A stretch of 64,000 nucleotides of DNA from DATJLY01 sp035518375 (lineage in GTDB: Bacteria; Pseudomonadota; Alphaproteobacteria; ATCC43930; CGMCC-115725), in contig DATIXQ010000129.1 of assembly GCA_035518375.1 (NCBI GenBank), positions 10,757-74,756 of the forward strand. The letters are read 5' to 3'. Positions 49,197 to 58,806 of the stretch are shown piece by piece. How positions within the stretch are numbered: the stretch's first letter is position 1; each line of letters starts with the position of its first letter. Both the position numbers and the translations under genes were made by a program. Below the pieces are notes generated by a model. That model saw only the letters and a program-made list of their open reading frames with translations, did not search any database and was not told where the DNA came from.

Positions 49197-50398
49197 GGCG
49201 GCTTCTTCACAACGAGCTGCGTCACCGCGAGCAGCGGGCGGAACGTGCGCCCGCGCCCGAGCGGCTCCGCGCGCGCAACGGCGATGCGCACGAGCTCGCC
49301 GGCATGCGCCTCCGCGAGCTGCAATGCCGCCGCCTCGCCCGCAAGCGTGACAGCGTTGGCGACAAGCCGTCCCCCACGCTTGAGCGCGCGCCAACACGCA
49401 TCGAAGACGGCGGGGTCGGCAACACCGCCGCCCACGAACACGGCATCGGGCGCGGGCAATCCATCGAGCGCGGCAGGCGCCGCCCCGCACACGATCTCGA
49501 GCTCGGGCACGCCCAAGGCCGCAGCGTTCTGCGCGGCAAGCGACGCGCGCGCAGGATTCCGCTCGACCGCGACCGCGCGCATCGCGGCGCCGGCGCGCAA
49601 CCATTCGATCGCGACCGCGCCCGAGCCCGCGCCCACATCCCACAGAAGCTCGCCCGGCAGCGGCCCGAGTGCGGCGAGCGTCACCGCGCGAATTTCGCGT
49701 TTCGTGATCTGGCCGTCATGCGCGAAGGCATCGTCGGGCAGGCCCGCGAGGCGCGAAAAGGCGCGCACACCGGGCCCCGGCCGGCATTCGATCGCGAGCA
49801 GATTGAGATCAGCGACCGTCTCGCACCATTCTGCCGCCGTCGCTTCGACACGGCGCTCGCGCGGACCGCCCATATGTTCGAGCACGACCAACGTCGACGG
49901 GCCCCACCCGGCCGCGCGGAGCAATTCCGCCGCCTGTGCAGGCGTCGCACCGTCGGCGCTCAACGCTAGAATGCGCGCGCCGGGCGCCAGGTGGAGTCGC
50001 AGCGCATCGAGCGGGCGGCCATGAAGCGAAATCGAGATGCAGGAGTCGAGCGGCCATTTGAGTCGCGCCGCCGCAAGCTGAAACGCGCTGGGCGCGGGAT
50101 AGACGATGATCTCCTCGGGCGCGAACTCGCGCAGCAGCATGGAGCCGACGCCGTAGCACAGAGGATCGCCGCTCGCCACGACGACGACACGACGCCCGCG
50201 CCGCCGCGCGATCTCGGGCAGCGTGGCGGCAAGCGGGCTTTGCCATGCGATGCGCTCGGCGCGGCCCTCGGGTACGAGCGCCAAGTGCCGCGCGCCGCCG
50301 ACGAGCGTCTCGGCCGCGGCGACGAGCGCGCGCGCGGCCGGCGCGAGCGCCGCCACACCATCCTCGCCGATGCCGACGACAGTAAGCCACGGGTTCAC
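49193..50398 (-). CDS. cobL: Precorrin-6Y C5,15-methyltransferase (decarboxylating)
   Basis: A 401-residue bifunctional enzyme, equal to fused CbiE and CbiT. The N-terminal half is a tetrapyrrole methylase (LTVVGIGEDGVAALAPAARA, VVVASGDPLCYGVGSMLLRE, IIVYPAPSAFQLAAARLKWP). The C-terminal half is a class I methyltransferase with the SAM loop LLWDVGAGSGAVAIEWLRAG and PDAVFVGGGVADPAVFDACW. It methylates C5 and C15 and removes the acetate carboxyl at C12. The GTG start overlaps the cobH stop. Confidence 0.96.
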   Translation of the reverse strand: MNPWLTVVGIGEDGVAALAPAARALVAAAETLVGGARHLALVPEGRAERIAWQSPLAATLPEIARRRGRRVVVVASGDPLCYGVGSMLLREFAPEEIIVYPAPSAFQLAAARLKWPLDSCISISLHGRPLDALRLHLAPGARILALSADGATPAQAAELLRAAGWGPSTLVVLEHMGGPRERRVEATAAEWCETVADLNLLAIECRPGPGVRAFSRLAGLPDDAFAHDGQITKREIRAVTLAALGPLPGELLWDVGAGSGAVAIEWLRAGAAMRAVAVERNPARASLAAQNAAALGVPELEIVCGAAPAALDGLPAPDAVFVGGGVADPAVFDACWRALKRGGRLVANAVTLAGEAAALQLAEAHAGELVRIAVARAEPLGRGRTFRPLLAVTQLVVKKPP

Positions 50399-51027
50399 GC
50401 TGCGTCTCCGGCGAGGAGCGCGTTGACCGCCGCCGCCGCGATCGCGCTGCCGCCGCGGCGGCCCAAGAGCGCGACGTAAGGAAGACCGAATGGATTTTCG
50501 GCAAGCGCCGCCTTCGCCTCGGCCGCGCCGACGAAGCCCACGGGAAAACCCAGCACGAGCGCGGGCTTCGGCGCGCCGTCTCGGACGAGCTCCAAAAGAT
50601 GGAAGAGCGAGGTCGGCGCATTACCGATGGCGCAGACGGCGCCCGCGAGCATCGGGCGCCACAGCTCGACAGCGGCGGCCGCGCGTGTCGTGCCCAGCTT
50701 TTGTGCGAGCGACGGCACCTCCGCGTCGGCGATCGTGGCGATGATCCGGTTCGCGCTCTTCGTAATCCCGGCGGCAACCATCTGCGCATCGGCAAACACA
50801 GGCGCGCCCGCCGCGAGTGCCGCGCGGCCGGCCGCGACGGCCGCGGGCGACGATACGAGATCGGCAAGGATGCCGGTGTCGCCGGCCGCGTGTGCGATGC
50901 GGATGGCGAGCGGGCGCAGGTCGGGCGCAAGCCGCGTCAACTCCGGCGTCGCCGCGATCAGAGCGAAGGACCGGCGCCGGATTGCGTCGCCGTCGCGCAG
51001 ATAGGTGTAGTGCGTCGCCTCGCTCAT
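50395..51027 (-). CDS. cobH: Precorrin-8X methylmutase
   Basis: A 210-residue CobH/CbiC protein that moves the methyl group from C11 to C12. Diagnostic are IRIAHAAGDTGILADLVSSP near residues 45-65 (with the catalytic histidine), VFADAQMVAAGITKSANR, and the C-terminal LVLGFPVGFVGAAEAKAALA. The ATG overlaps the cbiX stop (ATGA) and the stop overlaps the cobL GTG. Its normal length and complete motifs suggest full activity. Confidence 0.96.
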   Translation of the reverse strand: MSEATHYTYLRDGDAIRRRSFALIAATPELTRLAPDLRPLAIRIAHAAGDTGILADLVSSPAAVAAGRAALAAGAPVFADAQMVAAGITKSANRIIATIADAEVPSLAQKLGTTRAAAAVELWRPMLAGAVCAIGNAPTSLFHLLELVRDGAPKPALVLGFPVGFVGAAEAKAALAENPFGLPYVALLGRRGGSAIAAAAVNALLAGDAA

Positions 51028-51950
51028 TCGCGGTGCGGGTGGTGATGGTGATGGTGTTGATGCGGATGCGAATGGCCATCAACGCCGACGCCGCGCACAT
51101 GATGATGATGCCCCGCCTGCGGCGCGCCGGCATCGGCCTCGAAGCCGATAATCTGGGCGCGATACTTGCACAGGCGGCAGTTCATGGCGGGCTCGCCGTC
51201 CTCAACCTCGTGCGCGCGATCGACGAAGCAATCGAGCACGAGCGGGTGGTCGTTGAGATAGGGCGCGGGCAGGATCTCGATCGCGGGATGGTCGGCCGCG
51301 ACATTACGCGACGCCGCGTAGATACGCTTCACCAGGACGCCAGTGAAGAGGAAGTAAGGAAAGACGATGATGCGGGGAAAGCCCAGACGTGCAAGGCGGC
51401 GCAGGGCCGGCTCCACGAGCGGCGCCGTGACGCCGCTGAAGGCGGCCTCGGCCCAGCCGAAGCCCATCCCCTCCCACAGCATGCGTGCGACCTTCGCGAT
51501 GTTGGAATTGGCGTCGGGATCATTGGTGCCGCGCCCAACGACAAGGAGCAGCGTCTCCGCGCGTGGCACGGCCCGCACCGCGCGCTCCTCGGCCGCCGCA
51601 ATGCGGTCGCGCGCCGCCTGAAGGAGCTTCGGCTCGATCGCCAGTTCGCGCCCGAAACGCACATCGATGCCATCGTGAACTGCCGCGAAGCTATTGATCT
51701 CCCACGGAAGATCGTTCTTCACATGGCTCGCCGCGAACAGCATGCCGGGCACCGCGAGGATGCGCCGCGCGCCATTCGCCACGAGCTGGTCGAGCCCGTC
51801 GCGGATCAAAGGCCGCGCAAATTCGAGAAATCCGGTCGCGACCTCGGTCGCCGGCAGCAACTCGCGCAGGCTCGCGGCGAAGGCGTCGAATTCGGCAATC
51901 GCCTCCGGATCGCGGCTGCCATGGCCGCACAGCATCACCCCGCTTTTCAC
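51024..51950 (-). CDS. cbiX: CbiX-long sirohydrochlorin cobaltochelatase with His-rich tail
   Basis: A 308-residue two-domain chelatase. The N-terminal half begins GVMLCGHGSRDPEAIAEFDA with the metal-binding histidine, and FLEFARPLIRDGLDQLVANG follows; the second half contains the equivalent LLLVVGRGTNDPDANSNIAK. Near the end is MNCRLCKY, the M-x-C-x2-C site known to hold an Fe-S centre in long CbiX, then a tail with about 14 histidines (HHHHVRG to HHHHHHPH). CbiX inserts cobalt into sirohydrochlorin early in the oxygen-independent route. The GTG start has GGAGGG upstream. Confidence 0.93.
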   Translation of the reverse strand: MKSGVMLCGHGSRDPEAIAEFDAFAASLRELLPATEVATGFLEFARPLIRDGLDQLVANGARRILAVPGMLFAASHVKNDLPWEINSFAAVHDGIDVRFGRELAIEPKLLQAARDRIAAAEERAVRAVPRAETLLLVVGRGTNDPDANSNIAKVARMLWEGMGFGWAEAAFSGVTAPLVEPALRRLARLGFPRIIVFPYFLFTGVLVKRIYAASRNVAADHPAIEILPAPYLNDHPLVLDCFVDRAHEVEDGEPAMNCRLCKYRAQIIGFEADAGAPQAGHHHHVRGVGVDGHSHPHQHHHHHHPHRE

Positions 51951-52006
51951 ATGTCCCTCCGTTGCCTGTTGACGGGGCCCGATGGCGCGGCGGAGTCTCG
52001 GCCGCC

Positions 52007-52990
52007 ATGCCGGTTCTGCTGGGCACATCGTCGCTGGTCGTGCTGTTGCTCGCGCTCGCATTCGACGGCGCGATCGATTTCGCGCCCGTGTGGCACGAGG
52101 TGCCGCATCCCGTGGCGTGGGTGGGAGCGGCCGTCACGTGGCTCGAGCGGCATCTCAACCGGCCGCAGCGCAGCGAGGCGGCGCGCCGGGCGCGCGGCGT
52201 CATCACGGTGGTCGCACTCGTCCTCACGGCCGGCGCGGCGGGCGTGGCGCTCGAAATGGCGTTCGCGGCGTTCCCCTTCGGCTTCATCGTCGAGGCGTGC
52301 GTGGTCGCGATCCTCTTGGCGCAGCGCAGCCTCTTCGCACACGTGGCGCAGGTCGCCGATGCGCTCGAGAGCGGCGGGCTCGCCGCCGGGCGCACCGCGG
52401 TCGCGCGCATTGTGGGGCGCGATCCCGACACGCTCGACGCACACGGCGTGGCGCGCGCCGCGATCGAATCGCTCGCCGAGAATTTCGGCGACGGCGTCGT
52501 GGGACCGGCGCTCTACTTTGCGCTCTTCGGCCTGCCGGGAATGTTCGTCTACAAGACCACAAGCACGCTCGACAGCATGATCGGCCATCGCTCGCCGCGC
52601 TATCTCGCGTTCGGCTGGGCAGCGGCGCGGTTCGACGACCTTCTGAACTTCGTGCCGGCGCGGCTGGCCGCCCTCTTCCTCGGCGTCGCAGCGTTCGCGC
52701 TCCCGGCCATGAGCGCCGGCGCCGGCTTCAGCACGATGCTGCGCGACGGGCGCAAGCACCGCTCGCCCAACGCCGGCTGGCCCGAGGCGGCGGCGGCCGG
52801 CGCGCTCGGCTTGGCGCTCGGCGGGCCGCGGCGCTACGAGGGCGCGCTCGTCGAGGGCGCGTGGCTCGGCGAAGGCCGCGCCCGCGCGACGACGGACGAC
52901 ATCGCCCGCGCGCTCCGTCTCTACGCCGCCGCGTGCCTTGTCCAGGCAGGGCTGGTGCTGGTGGCGCTCGGCGCGCTGCGCATGTTCTAG
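52007..52990 (+). CDS. cobD: Adenosylcobinamide-phosphate synthase (CobD/CbiB)
   Basis: A 327-residue membrane protein that joins aminopropanol (or its phosphate) to adenosylcobyrate. The family signature LALAFDGAIDF is an altered form of the usual LALLLDALLGDP, followed by HPVAWVGAAVTWLERHLNRP. AAIESLAENFGDGVVGPALYFALFGLPG and TLDSMIGHRSPRYLAFGWAAARFDDLLNFVPAR are strongly conserved. It has about five membrane helices. I chose ATG 52007, since the upstream frame starts before the conserved region. It is a single gene between the cbiX and cobQ operons. Confidence 0.93.
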   Translation: MPVLLGTSSLVVLLLALAFDGAIDFAPVWHEVPHPVAWVGAAVTWLERHLNRPQRSEAARRARGVITVVALVLTAGAAGVALEMAFAAFPFGFIVEACVVAILLAQRSLFAHVAQVADALESGGLAAGRTAVARIVGRDPDTLDAHGVARAAIESLAENFGDGVVGPALYFALFGLPGMFVYKTTSTLDSMIGHRSPRYLAFGWAAARFDDLLNFVPARLAALFLGVAAFALPAMSAGAGFSTMLRDGRKHRSPNAGWPEAAAAGALGLALGGPRRYEGALVEGAWLGEGRARATTDDIARALRLYAAACLVQAGLVLVALGALRMF

Positions 52991-52991
52991 C

Positions 52992-54458
52992 TCAGCGCGC
53001 ACCGGCAAGCTCCAGTAGGCGCGGCACATCGAGCGCAGCCTCGAGATGCGCGGCGAGCGCATCGAGCGTCGCCTCGACGCGCTCTTCCCAACGCAGCGCC
53101 GGGTCCGGGGCCTGGCCGAGCCGCGCGAGAAAAGCTGCGCGGAAGGCATCGCCGGCGAAAAGCCCATGCACGTTGCAGCCGGCGACGCAGCCATCGGCCG
53201 AGACCGCGCCATCCTCGCCCGTGTCGAGCCGCAACAGGGGCCGCGCGAGCGCTGGGCCCGACATGCGGCCGATATGCATCTCGTAACCCGCGACCGGGGT
53301 GCGATCGGCGCAAGTGACGCCGCGCACCGGGCGCAGCACCTTTTCGCCATCGAGCGTCGTTTCGAGATCGAGAAGCCCGAGCCCCGCGCTCGTGCCGGGA
53401 GGACCTTCGAGGCCGCGCGGATCGGCCACGACACGGCCGAGCATCTGGTAGCCGCCGCAAATACCGAAGACAGCGCCGCCCTTGCGCACATGGGCGAGGA
53501 TATCGATGTCCCAGCCCTCCGCGCGAAGGGCCGCGAGATCGGCGCGCGTCGCCTTCGAGCCCGGCAGGAGCACGAGGTCGGCATCCGGCAGCGGGCGTCC
53601 CGGCGCGGTGAGCGTCAGCGCGATACCCGGCTCGGCCGCAAGCGGATCAAGATCGTCGAAATTCGAGATGCGCGGCAGGCGCGGCACGACGACGCGGAGC
53701 GTGCCCGCGCGCGCGGGACGCGGCTCGCGCGCGGCGAGATCGAGCGAATCCTCGGCCGGAAGATCGGCGGCTTCGGCGAACCACGGCACGACGCCCAACG
53801 GCACCATGCCGGTACGCGCGCGGATCGTATCGAGGGCGGGGGCGAAGATGCGCTGATCGCCGCGGAACTTGTTGACGACGAAGCCCTTGAGCAGCGCGCG
53901 CTCCTCGAGCTCGAGGAGCGCGTGCGTACCGACGAGCGCGGCGATGACGCCGCCGCGGTCGATGTCGCCCACCAGCACGACCGGAACCTCGAGCGCGGTC
54001 GCAAATCCCATGTTGGCGATGTCGTGGGCGCGGAGATTGACCTCGGCCGGACTTCCGGCGCCTTCGACCAGCACGATGTCGGCCTCTTCCGCGAGCGCGC
54101 GAAATGATGCCGTGACGCGCGGCAGGAGGTCGCGCTTCATTGCATGGTACTGCGCCGCCGAGACCGAGCCTGCGACGCATCCGTCGAGCACGAGCTGTGC
54201 CACGCCATCCGTTTGCGGCTTCAGCAGCACCGGGTTCATGCGCACGGAGGGCGGGATCCCCGCGGCGCGTGCCTGAAGCGCCTGGGCGCGGCCGATCTCG
54301 CCGCCATCCGCCGTCACGGCGGCGTTGTTCGACATGTTCTGCGGCTTGAACGGGCGTACCTTCAGGCCGCGGCGTGCCAAAGCCCGGCACAGGCCCGCGA
54401 CCAGCATCGACTTACCGACGCCCGAGCCCGTGCCCTGGATCATCAGCGCCGCCGCCAT
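52992..54458 (-). CDS. cobQ: Cobyric acid synthase
   Basis: A 488-residue glutamine-dependent amidotransferase that amidates four side chains to give adenosylcobyric acid. The N-terminal dethiobiotin-synthase-like domain starts LMIQGTGSGVGKSMLVAGLC and has VRPFKPQNMSNNAAVTADGG; the C-terminal glutaminase has AVFGICGGYQMLGRVVADPR (cysteine) and NVHGLFAGDAF (histidine). The ATG overlaps the cobO stop by one base (TGATG). Last gene of the riboswitch-controlled operon cobP-cobW-cobN-cobO-cobQ, and it converges on cobD. Confidence 0.97.
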   Translation of the reverse strand: MAAALMIQGTGSGVGKSMLVAGLCRALARRGLKVRPFKPQNMSNNAAVTADGGEIGRAQALQARAAGIPPSVRMNPVLLKPQTDGVAQLVLDGCVAGSVSAAQYHAMKRDLLPRVTASFRALAEEADIVLVEGAGSPAEVNLRAHDIANMGFATALEVPVVLVGDIDRGGVIAALVGTHALLELEERALLKGFVVNKFRGDQRIFAPALDTIRARTGMVPLGVVPWFAEAADLPAEDSLDLAAREPRPARAGTLRVVVPRLPRISNFDDLDPLAAEPGIALTLTAPGRPLPDADLVLLPGSKATRADLAALRAEGWDIDILAHVRKGGAVFGICGGYQMLGRVVADPRGLEGPPGTSAGLGLLDLETTLDGEKVLRPVRGVTCADRTPVAGYEMHIGRMSGPALARPLLRLDTGEDGAVSADGCVAGCNVHGLFAGDAFRAAFLARLGQAPDPALRWEERVEATLDALAAHLEAALDVPRLLELAGAR

Positions 54459-55081
54459 CAGAACTCGATCCCGGCTTGCGCCTTGACGCCGGCGCGGAAG
54501 GGATGCTTCACGAGCGTCATCTCGGTGACGAGATCGGCAAGCTCGATAAGCTCGGGCTTGGCATTGCGCCCGGTGACGATGACGTGCAGGTCGCGCCGCT
54601 TCTGCCGCAGCGTCGCCAGCACCTCGTCCAAGGGCAGGTAGTCGTAGCGCAGCACGATGTTGAGTTCGTCGAGCAGCACGAGGCGATAGGCCGGGTCGGC
54701 GATCATCTCCTTCGCCATGTCCCAGGCGGCGCGCGCGGCGGCGACGTCGCGCGTCCGGTCCTGCGTCTCCCAGGTGAAGCCCTCGCCCATGGCGCGGCAG
54801 GCGACGAGCTCGGGAAAGCGCGCGAGCACCGCGCGCTCGCCCGTCTGCCACGCGCCCTTCACGAACTGCACCACGCCGACGCGCATCCCGTGGCCAAGGG
54901 CGCGCAGCACCATGCCGAAGGCAGCGGTCGATTTGCCCTTGCCGGTGCCGGTGTGGACGATGAGGAGGCCGCGCTCCTCGGTCTTGGTGGCGAGGATCTT
55001 GGCGCGCGCCGCCTTGCGCTTTGCCATCTTCTCGGCATGGCGCGCGTTGCGCTCGGCCTCGGTCTCGGGCACGTCGTTCAT
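54458..55081 (-). CDS. cobO: Corrinoid adenosyltransferase (CobO/BtuR type)
   Basis: A 207-residue ATP:cob(I)alamin adenosyltransferase. The N-terminal RHAEKMAKRKAARAKILATK helix, then GLLIVHTGTGKGKSTAAFGM with the P-loop, GVVQFVKGAWQTGER, and the Walker-like VLLDELNIVLRYDYLPLDEV are all hallmarks of CobA/CobO. It transfers the 5'-deoxyadenosyl group to the cobalt of cobyrinate diamide or later corrinoids. The ATG overlaps the cobN stop (ATGA), so expression is tied to CobN and therefore to the riboswitch. Confidence 0.97.
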   Translation of the reverse strand: MNDVPETEAERNARHAEKMAKRKAARAKILATKTEERGLLIVHTGTGKGKSTAAFGMVLRALGHGMRVGVVQFVKGAWQTGERAVLARFPELVACRAMGEGFTWETQDRTRDVAAARAAWDMAKEMIADPAYRLVLLDELNIVLRYDYLPLDEVLATLRQKRRDLHVIVTGRNAKPELIELADLVTEMTLVKHPFRAGVKAQAGIEF

Positions 55082-58000
55082 CGGCGCAGCTCGTCGGCGA
55101 CGCTGTTGCGGCGCGGCGTCCACAGGTTGCGGGCGATCGCCTCGGCGAGCCGCGCCTTGATTTCGGCCAACGCCGCGGGATTGTGCTCGACCAGGAACTC
55201 GCGCACCTCGGGCGCCTCCACATAAGCGCCATAGACGGCATCGAAATGATGGTTGGCGACGGCGTGCGCGGTGGCGGCGAAGGCGAAGAGATAATCGACC
55301 GTCGCCGCCAGCTCGAACCCGCCTTTGTAGCCGTGCCGCATCGCGCCCGCGATCCATTTCGGGTTGACGACGCGCGCACGCACGACGCGGCCCACCTCCT
55401 CTTCCAGCGTGCGGATGCGCGGGGATTCGGGGTGCGAATGGTCGTTGTGATAGACGATGGGCGCGGCACCCTTGAGATGCCGCACCGTCGCGGCGAGCCC
55501 GCCCTCGAACTGGTAATAGTCGTCGCTGTCGAGGATGTCGTGCTCGCGGTTATCCTGGTTCTGGAGCACCGCCTCAACGCCCGAAAGCCGGTCGCGGAAC
55601 ATGCCGCCCTCGGGTGCGCCATCGGCGCCCGCGCCATAGGCATAGGAGCCCCAGGCGAGATAGGCCGCCGCAAGATCGGCGTCCGTCTCCCAGCAACGCT
55701 CGTCGATCAGCGCCTGCAGCCCCGCGCCATAAGCGCCCGGCTTCGAGCCGAAGACGCGGTAGCCGGCACGGCGCGCAGCCTCGGCCTTCGCCACGCCCGC
55801 GGCTTCGAGGCGCACACGATCGCGGCGGAACGACGCCGCGAGCGGGTTCACCTCCTCGTCCTCGTCGAGCGCGGCCACGGCGCGCGCGGCGCTGTCGACG
55901 AGATCGATGAGATTGGGGAAGGCGTCGCGGAAAAAGCCAGAGACGCGCAGCGTCACGTCGACGCGCGGGCGGCCGAGGACGCTCGCCGGCAGAAGTTCGA
56001 ACCCGACGACGCGGCCGGTCTCGCCCTCCCAGCGCGGGCGCGCGCCCATCAGCGCCAGAGCCTGCGCCACATCATCGCCGCCCGTGCGCATGTTGGCCGT
56101 GCCCCAGGCCGAAAGCGCGACGCGACGCGGGTAGTCGCCATGCTCCTGCGCATGGCGCTCGATGAGCATCGCGGCCGATTTCCAGCCAAGCAGCCACGCG
56201 GCCTGCGTCGGCACGGCGCGAATGTCGAGCGAGAAGAAGTTGCGGCCTGTCGGCAGGACGTCGGGCCGGCCGCGCGTCGGCGCGCCCGCCGGGCCCGGCG
56301 GCACGAAGCGGCCGTCGAGCCCGCGCAGCAGGCCCGCGATCTCGGCTTCGCCGCTCGCAGCGACGGCGGAACGGAGCGAGGCCTCGATCCAGCCGAGCAC
56401 CGCGCGCGTTCGTGTCCACGCCGGGTCGCACGTGTGCTCGCCGCGGAGGAGAGCGGCGGCAAGTTGTTCCAGCCGCTCGACCGTGTCGCCGGCGGTGCGC
56501 CAGGCGCTGCCCGCGGCGAGAGTGTCAGGACGCGCGCCCTCCCACGGCGCCGCGAGATCGGCATCGAGCGGATCGAATGCGAGGCCGAGATCGGCCGCAA
56601 GCGAGCGCAGGAGCGAGGCCTCGTGCGCCGCCGCGCCGCGCGGCAGCCGCGCGATCGCGACGAGGAGACCCGCGAGCGCGCCGCCCTCGGGCGCGCGCCC
56701 GAAGACGTGGAGCCCGTCGCGGATCTGCATCTCCTTCAATTCGCAGAGATAGGCATCGAGCTTCTTCAAGGCTTCGGGCTCGGGCTCACCCGGCGCGATG
56801 CCGCAATCGCGATCGAGCCCATCGGCACGCACGAGCTCGAGGATCTGCCGGCGCAGCACGGGCACGCGGCGCGGATCGCCCAGCGAGGACGCGTAATATT
56901 CATCGATGAGGCGCTCGAGCTCGGCGTGAAGGCCATGGCTCTCGGCGCGCGCGAGCGGCGGCGTCAGGTGATCGACGATCACCGCCTGCGTTCGGCGCTT
57001 CGCCTGTGTGCCCTCGCCCGGATCGTTGACGATGAAGGGATAGAGATGGGGCAAGGGCCCGAGTGCCGCTTCCGGGAAGCACTCTTGCGACAGAGCCACC
57101 GCCTTGCCCGGCAGCCATTCGAGATTGCCGTGTTTGCCCATATGCACGACCGCATGCGCGCGCACACCGTCGGCGATCCAGGCATAAAAAGCGAGATAGG
57201 CATGCGGCGGCACGAGATCGGGATCGTGGTAGGCGGCCTTGGAATCGAGGTGGTAGCCACGCGACGGCTGTACCGCGACGGTAACATTGCCGCAGCGCAG
57301 CGCCGGGATGACGAAAAGACCACAGTCGAGCTCGCCCTCGCGGAAGAAGGGATCGCGCTCGGGCGCGCCCCAGCGCGCGTTGACCTTGTCCTGCACCGCG
57401 CGCGGCAGCGTCGCGAACCAGGTACCATAGTCACTGCGTGGGAAGCTTTCGTCCGCAACGCGGCCCGGCGCGGCGTTGGTCGGGCCTTTGAGCAGCCGCG
57501 CGATGAGCGCGTCGCCCGAGGCCGGGATGTCCGTCACGCGATAGCCCGCCGCGGCGAGCGCATGGAGCGCCACGACGACCGAGGCCGGCGTGTCGAGCCC
57601 GACGCCGTTGCCGATGCGGCCGTCACGGTTCGGATAGTTGGCGAGGACGAGCACGATGCGGCGCTCGGCCGGCGGCGTCCGCCGCAGCCGCACCCAGTTG
57701 CGCGCGAGATCGGCGACGAAGGCGATGCGGTCTTCGACCGGCTCGTATGTCGTGAGGTCCGCTTCTGTCAGCGGATCACGTTGCGGCGGCGCCTTGAACG
57801 ACACAGCGCGTGCGAGGATGCGGCCGTCCAACTCCGGCAGCGCTACGTTCATGGCGATGTCGCGTGCGTCGAGCCCACGCGTGCGCTCGGCCCATTCGGC
57901 CTTGCCGCCGCCAGCGAAGACCACCTGCAACACCGGCGCGTCGGCACCGGCGAAAGGGCCCTCCTCGTGCCGTCCGGGCGATGCCACCGCGAAGCCCGTG

Positions 58001-58803
58001 GCGTTGAGGATGATCTCGGGCTTGGTGCGTGCAAATGTATCGGCGATGAGCGCCGCGCTCTGCGCATCCTTGAGGCTCGAAACGAACATCGGCAGCGGGT
58101 TGAGCCCGCGTGCGCCGAGCGCGGCGACGAGGTCATCGACGGGAGCAAGGTTTGCGCCCTGAACCAGCGCGCGATAAAAGACGAGCGCGGCGACGGGAGC
58201 GCCGGCGCGCCAGTGGCGCGCAATCGCGTCGAGATCGGCGCTCGCCGCGCCCGGCCAATAAAGCCCGGCGCGCAGGAGCGGCTGCGGCTCGCGCCACTTC
58301 GTCTCGCGGCCGACAAGGCTTGCGCAATAGCGCAGAAACTCCGCGGCGTTGGCGCCGCCGCCCTCGGCGAGATAGCGCCACAGGCGATGGAGCGCGGCGG
58401 GCGGCACGGTCGAGAGCGCGGCAAGCTCTGCATCGGGCTGATCGTCGCCAGGCAGAAGGGCAAGAAGTGGACCGCCGGCACGCGCAAGCGCCGCAAGCCG
58501 CTCGACGCCGTAAGGCCAATATCCGCGCCCGCCGAGCACGCGCGCGACCACGAGCTTCGCCTTCACCGCGACGGCATCGACGTGAAGATCGACCGAGTAA
58601 TTATGCGTGAGCCGCAAGAGGCTCGCGAGGCGGAGGCTCGGCCAGCGCGGATCATGCGCACACAGCCGGCGCTGCGCCACGGCGAGGCAGGCGATCTCGC
58701 TATCCGCGGCCGAGAGCACGAGCACGTCGCCCGGCGTCTGCGCGAGATCGAGGGGCTCGCGGCCGTCGCTGATCGTTCCCGGCTGGGTTGCGAGCAGATG
58801 CAT
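55078..58803 (-). CDS. cobN: Cobaltochelatase large subunit CobN
   Basis: A 1,241-residue protein of the CobN/magnesium chelatase H family. It carries VLANYPNRDGRIGNGVGLDT (near residues 385-405), HAVVHMGKHGNLEWLPGKAV, NDPGEGTQAKRRTQAVIVDH, GTANMRTGGDDVAQALALMG and DSDDYYQFEGGLAATVRHLK, all classical. CobN binds hydrogenobyrinate a,c-diamide and inserts cobalt with CobS and CobT (or ChlI/ChlD-like proteins) in the oxygen-dependent route. None of these small subunits is coded in the window. It begins 3 bases after cobW and overlaps cobO. Confidence 0.97.
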   Translation of the reverse strand: MHLLATQPGTISDGREPLDLAQTPGDVLVLSAADSEIACLAVAQRRLCAHDPRWPSLRLASLLRLTHNYSVDLHVDAVAVKAKLVVARVLGGRGYWPYGVERLAALARAGGPLLALLPGDDQPDAELAALSTVPPAALHRLWRYLAEGGGANAAEFLRYCASLVGRETKWREPQPLLRAGLYWPGAASADLDAIARHWRAGAPVAALVFYRALVQGANLAPVDDLVAALGARGLNPLPMFVSSLKDAQSAALIADTFARTKPEIILNATGFAVASPGRHEEGPFAGADAPVLQVVFAGGGKAEWAERTRGLDARDIAMNVALPELDGRILARAVSFKAPPQRDPLTEADLTTYEPVEDRIAFVADLARNWVRLRRTPPAERRIVLVLANYPNRDGRIGNGVGLDTPASVVVALHALAAAGYRVTDIPASGDALIARLLKGPTNAAPGRVADESFPRSDYGTWFATLPRAVQDKVNARWGAPERDPFFREGELDCGLFVIPALRCGNVTVAVQPSRGYHLDSKAAYHDPDLVPPHAYLAFYAWIADGVRAHAVVHMGKHGNLEWLPGKAVALSQECFPEAALGPLPHLYPFIVNDPGEGTQAKRRTQAVIVDHLTPPLARAESHGLHAELERLIDEYYASSLGDPRRVPVLRRQILELVRADGLDRDCGIAPGEPEPEALKKLDAYLCELKEMQIRDGLHVFGRAPEGGALAGLLVAIARLPRGAAAHEASLLRSLAADLGLAFDPLDADLAAPWEGARPDTLAAGSAWRTAGDTVERLEQLAAALLRGEHTCDPAWTRTRAVLGWIEASLRSAVAASGEAEIAGLLRGLDGRFVPPGPAGAPTRGRPDVLPTGRNFFSLDIRAVPTQAAWLLGWKSAAMLIERHAQEHGDYPRRVALSAWGTANMRTGGDDVAQALALMGARPRWEGETGRVVGFELLPASVLGRPRVDVTLRVSGFFRDAFPNLIDLVDSAARAVAALDEDEEVNPLAASFRRDRVRLEAAGVAKAEAARRAGYRVFGSKPGAYGAGLQALIDERCWETDADLAAAYLAWGSYAYGAGADGAPEGGMFRDRLSGVEAVLQNQDNREHDILDSDDYYQFEGGLAATVRHLKGAAPIVYHNDHSHPESPRIRTLEEEVGRVVRARVVNPKWIAGAMRHGYKGGFELAATVDYLFAFAATAHAVANHHFDAVYGAYVEAPEVREFLVEHNPAALAEIKARLAEAIARNLWTPRRNSVADELRR

Positions 58804-58806
58804 CGC

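Noticed and set aside
58140..58610. A basic plus-strand frame near the 5' end of cobN.
   Set aside because: Purely Arg/Ala-rich and inside cobN on the other strand, with no ribosome site.
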